From: Angiostrongylus vasorum
Lineage: Eukaryota; Nematoda; Chromadorea; Rhabditida; Metastrongylidae
DNA: 64,000 bases
Assembly (NCBI GenBank): GCA_018806985.1
Contig: JADANN010000170.1
Coordinates: 62,001 to 126,000, forward strand
Direction: 5' to 3'
Under the pieces are notes generated by a model. It did no database searches. It saw only the letters and a list, made by a program, of their open reading frames with translations, and was not told the DNA's origin. Position numbers and translations under genes: made by a program. Positions 29,376 to 35,300 of this stretch are shown here, piece after piece; within the stretch, counting starts at the first letter, position 1; each line of letters opens with the position of its first letter.

Positions 29376-32300
29376 GTGTACATATATAGATACATATATA
29401 TGGTGGCGAATTTCCACTTATCACATGAACTTTCTCTTTATATGAACTAATCACAGGATCAGGATCCATCGATCAGTGTAGTGCGTACTGCTCGTGATGA
29501 TAACGACTTGGAAGAACTTGACATATCCGAACCGGAGCCCATTGAGTTCCAATCTGATGGCGTCTCCGTATTCGCGTGGTTCTATAAACCAAAGGTGAGC
29601 TGCTAATGGTATTGTTATAGCCTGCATGCATGAATATATTAATATTGATTTACTGATTGCTTACGCGAATACACTTTACACATTGGATCCGACATGAGTT
29701 TGGTTGCAACTCACACGTTGCAGAATGTCGTCGCGCGTTCGAATTTTATGCAAAGATAGTTCATAAAGAAATTTAGGAACTGAAATAGAAACCATTACAA
29801 TGTACAGATCTTTTCAAGTAGGATTCGAGTTCTAATCTCGTCTATTTCGAGTATCTCTTATAGTAGAATTATGGCGGTGAAATTCTGAGTTCATTGCATT
29901 CATAAATTGTATTCTTGTTGCCTTTTAAGTCGAGGACGGTGATTCGAATGCGAAAATAGTTGCATAGGTAACATTTCATCCAGCAGGACGCATTGGTATC
30001 CCTGAATGCATCACTAATGTTTGCGCCTGCCCGAACTTGCGTTGGGAACTTTACACGAACCATACAAAGTTTCAAATGGAACATCATTTTTCACAAACTG
30101 TTATTATTCTTAAATAAATGAGACGGAATTTCTCCTATAGAAGTATGAAGTTATTAGTTCCTAAGTTACTTTAATTGTGGAAAAATTGTCAGCAGTTTCC
30201 CGCCCGAAAGGTGAACTTCGTAGAGGTTTCGATCGTATGAATTGTACTTTAGAGTAATTCTTGACGAATTAGTCAATAAAGAACTTTGACTTCTTCCTTT
30301 GCTATCATGTGTAGATTGTATTTGCTTAGTGAAGACAGAGAGTATGAATATCGCACTCGGTGTCTAGAATCGTAATAAGCTTGACGATCCTGACATCGGA
30401 GAGAGTGTCGTTCATCATGTCATATACTCTAGCATCTCTGTCTTTCCTGAATTGCAACACGTTTCTGTCTAAACCTCAGAGATTTGGCTTACGTAGTACA
30501 GAACTTGAAATTCTAGTCCATTAGCCGCGCTTATTGCGGAAACATCAAATCCAGGATCGTTTAAGAGCGATGATTTGAGATTTTCTAGCTTTCGTACTAC
30601 TTTTTGAAAAGTACTACCGGTGATATGTGGAACGTCAGTTTAGTTATTATCCTAGAAATCGACTTACCTTACACTTGCGTGACAATATCAATGATTTTTT
30701 AGAGGATTCAGTTGAGACGAAGTTGGTATAAATGGTATAAAAACTTCAGCTAACGTTTCGGCGCCTTCACCTTTGTACAGAGCCGCAATGATCCGAGTCG
30801 TTGGTCCACAGACAGGTCGTTGCTGCGTTGTGAGTGTTCGTTGTCGCATCGAGTCGTATCCGGAGAAGAGGCACCGCTGAGTAAAGTTCCTCATTCGTGC
30901 CATGCTACCTCCATTGGATACATCTGGCCGCAGCAACGAATACCCATATTCCGACGAGGACTAGCCGTGGACCATTGACTCCGATCATTTCAGTTCTGGA
31001 GAAGGCGAAAGAGTCAAAATGTTAGCCGAGTAAACGTTTTTATACCAACCTCGTGTAAATTCAGTCATCTACAAAACCATTGATTATTCTTACCAAATTT
31101 TAATTAGAGTCAGTTATAAGATAAAGCCATCTTCTATTTCCGGAAAATCAGTGTGTCTTTAACGACCAAAAATTCGGACGTCGTCCGAAGGACAGGGAGG
31201 TGATAAACGTAGCGGATCACGAATGTGTTGAAACAATAAGGTAGTGCTTATTCATGCCGGGGGTTAAATGAAAGTCGGATTTTACATGACAAATACTCAC
31301 GTATGTTTGTGGAAAAGTGTTAGTCTTCCCTTTCACGAAAAGAGACATCATTGTTGTTGCTGGTTTCTATTTAGCACTGCGTCTGTCTATATATGTAACC
31401 GCGCTAAATAATTTTAAAACGCTTTAAATGAAAGAGATTAGATTCACAATGTTTACATTTTATTTTCTGCCTTCTATAATTTTTATGGCACGGTATTAAG
31501 CGAAATAAAACCACAATAAATGCTGAGATATTTGCAAAACTCCGGACAACAGGTGTCTGCGATAGGGGAACGAACGCGCTATTGTCCTTATTGTTCTAAA
31601 GAGATTAGTTAAATTTTCTGACTTGTGAACTCTTTTCAGAATCGTCACTTTGTTGGTCCACCAGGTAAGCTGCCTCCAGTGTTGCTTCTAGGTCATGGTG
31701 GCCCAACAAGTGAAGCCGTCAATACGCTCGACCTCAAGAAGCAGTTCTTCACTTCCCGCGGATTTGCCGTTCTTGATGTGAACTACCGTGGGTCAACCGG
31801 TTTCGGGACGGACTTTAGGAATATGTGAGTAGATTGGTTCATTGCTATCGCTTTATCACTGATAGGATAGGATACATTTTATGAATGAAAAGTTTGCATA
31901 CAAACTCTTCTACGCAGTAGATATTAATTTCCAATGAAGGTCATGTTTTTTTGGATGCTATATAATTCTGTGTTAGGGTCAAATTATGAGCACGATTTTA
32001 ATTTTTTTCAAAGATGCCTGAAACTTCTTGAAAGAGGAAATTTTAGGGTTTTCATTTGCGAATTTTTAAAAGCGCATCATATTTGCAGAATTATTTATTT
32101 TCACTCAAAATAAACTCTACTCGAATCTTTGCATTTGCAGCAGCATAGAAGATATTTGTTTAGTCGCTGATGAATTTTGACCACACGTTGCTCATTGAAT
32201 TGCTTTCCATCAAGATTTAGTTATGATACTTCAGAAATTCTCAGATATCATCATTTCGCTGTTCAGGTTGAAGCGTCAGTGGGGCGTTGTAGACCGTGAC

Positions 32301-35300
32301 GATATGATAGCAGCAGCTCGTTCAGTAATTGCACGAGGACTTGTCGATAAAGATAAAGTCTGCATACTAGGTAGTTCGGCTGGAGGGTGAGTATACATTT
32401 ACAGTGCTTTGTACCCATTTGTTGAATTAACATTTATAGAAGTCTTTTTGGTTATGAGTGTTTTTTTAACATAGTCTGTATGTGACCATTCGGAATAGTC
32501 GGCAGCTTTTCTCTTGAACAAAATTTCTGTTAATTCATTGGCAATCGATAGGTACAATATCTAGATGCATTGAGACAAGTAAACTGCCTTTCGCGATGTA
32601 TTTGTGGTGGTGGTGCTTTTTTCGAACTATGCAATACACACAACACCAAAAATCATGGGAAATATAATACATTATGGTTTATCAAGGCTGATAACAAAAT
32701 CTTCCTACAGAGCCGCAACAATTCACAAGTTTTCTAGCTTTTTTCTCATAGTTTCATCTTAGCTGAACGGTACATGACGTAAGTAGCTGGTATAATGCAG
32801 TGAAGCTATTAGCGTTTCGAACTTGGAAAATAAATGAGCTCTGATCGTTGTCTTTAATACCTTCCAATATTGAAAGTTCTTCTGCGGCCAATCAACTGAT
32901 GAGGCACGGTGCCTCATGCATGTTGCTGTCATAACCGCTGTCATCACTTAAATGATGGTGAGCATGTGATCTTCTGCAAGTGTCACCGAAGTTTCTTCAG
33001 TCTCATGGACCACATCAGTTGTGCCTGACCATTTGAGTTGGGTTCGGACGGGCTTTAGCAGGATATGCTAGCGATGCACGTTTTTGGATGAAAGCAGTTT
33101 TGTTCATGCTAATGTCAGTTTGCTCACTAACCCTCTCATCTCTACAGGATCGGCAAATCGGTACCAAACATGTCTGTGAACATTTCATTCCCTGCAATCC
33201 AAATGAGAAAATCTGACCATCACTGGACTTGAGTTAGAATCGACTAGAGCGGCATTCAACGGCATTCATAACGAAAGGAAAATCCGAAAATCCTCAAGTA
33301 GCAGCGGAATACATACGCGGGAAGTTCGAAGACCACAATAATGTTGAGTTATTTGCAAAACTCCGGACGGCAGATGTCTGCAGTGGGGATGGAACACGCT
33401 ATTACACTTTCCGAGGGTTAAACCGTTCACCACCATACTATGGGCGTCCTTCGTTTCGCCTTTTTCTCAGCCATTTTTCTATCTACCAGTGCCATCAGCA
33501 TGTGCTGGGTTCAGTGCCGATTTGTGCTCCTCAGATCAATCCCGTTGACGAGTGATTGCTGATGGTATTGGTAGGTAGAAAACTGGCTGGGAAAAGGCTA
33601 AACGAAAGGACACGCATGGTGTGGTGGTGAACGTGTTAACTCCCGGAAAGTGTAGTAGCGTGTTCCATCCCCACCGCAGACACCTGCCGTCCGGAATTTT
33701 TGCAAATATCTTAGCATCATTTCGATTGATTCCGCATAATACCCTGTCGAGAAAATTGTAGTAGGCAGTATATAAAAAAGTTAACATTGTGAGTTCGAAT
33801 ACCTTCGTGGATGATGGATGCGAGAAAACGAATGGAATGCAAGAAATGCTGGGATCCGCACAATCAATGTGAAGGCGACTCATGTTGAATGTTATAAAAA
33901 ATGGATAAATTCAGGTGCCCGCAAGCTCCATGGCTACACTTAGTACACTTTCCGGTAGCCAGCTTCGTATAGAAAAAAGGAAAACCATGCTATTGCATTG
34001 TGAGTGGTGTCTTCTGCCTGATATTGGAGGTTTCTGCCTTTCTAGTTGATATTTATCCTAATCAGCTAGCAAAACTGAGATGCTATCAATACAATCAGCT
34101 GCTATTCCGCACCGGATCAGCGCTGGTCATATAATGGTGACTCAAAAGAAGGTCCGACATCGACTGAGAGGTTCTGCATTACTATCAGCCGTACAGCCCG
34201 TATCGGGACTCTTCGTAACAATTCAGACCACCACACCAAGAGATTACCAAGATGATTAAATCGTTTCATGAGGTCGACGCTCTACGTTTTATAAACTGGT
34301 AGGTCGGATGGGTCCCGAATGAAGTGGCAGATGTAATAGTTTGTACTGATGAGGAGTACCTAAATGACTGGAGATAGTTTGATTTCAAACATCAGTAATT
34401 TTCCAGTAATGTTATACTATAACGGGGTTCTATTTCCTACGTAATTCAGTCGTTTTCATTTACCAGTTTACACACTGGTGACACAATTTTTACTCATTAG
34501 ATTTGTTATCTTTCCCGTTGTCATTCAAGCAGATATTGGGAGCAAACCCTGGATTTACATCGCTCAATGTTAGGTGGTGGTTCAACGACATGGGAAAACA
34601 TGTGATTCTTGAAGTCGCTAACGAGGAAAAGGAAATTCAACACATCGCCCTAACAATAACGAAGAAAGTATACTTTTGCTGCACCTTGAAATTGCTGGCC
34701 AAGTTTTCAGCATACGTCTTAGGCTTATTAGGACCGATCGTGAGAAGCAATCTAGCGATTTTGCATGGATGATTCTCCACTCTCTCTTTTTCACCTTGAA
34801 ACCTCAGCATCGCAGTACGGTTGATTAGCATTGAGATAGAACATTTTCTGCAGTAATTTTCGAAAGAAATGAAGTTATGTTCTAGGTACCTTGTTTTATC
34901 GGTTCTCATCCATTCTGATATCTTCAAAGCAGCGGTTTCAATCTACGGAGTAGCGGATCTAGTCGGACTCGCAAAGGTGCATTGAGTTCTCGATAGTTGT
35001 GACAGAGGAAACCTATTCAAGCTGCACTTTCAGCAGAAGTAGATTTCATTTTGGTGGACTAATTTTTCTTATAACGTCATATGCTAGCCGGAAGTTTTGA
35101 ACATGTGAAATTCATGTTGAGTAGACATGAGGTGTTATTTAATTTCTTTATTTATAAGCAAGCTGAAGTTTCGTGGATTTCGCCTTCCTCAGAGCCGCTT
35201 TCATATTCATATTCATACATATTCACTGAAAGACTCATAGAAAGCGACTCTGGGGAAGGCGAAATTCGCCGAAACGTCGGCTTGTTCATGAATAGAGAAA

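Noticed and set aside
28932..29417. Open frames of up to 161 codons rich in Tyr and Ile
   Set aside because: They are translations of TA-type microsatellites on both strands (also at 19.6-19.9, 23.4-23.7 and 25.7-26.0 kb).
32897..32917. Short perfect palindrome TGAGGCACGGTGCCTCA
   Set aside because: Too short and isolated in an intron to support a function.
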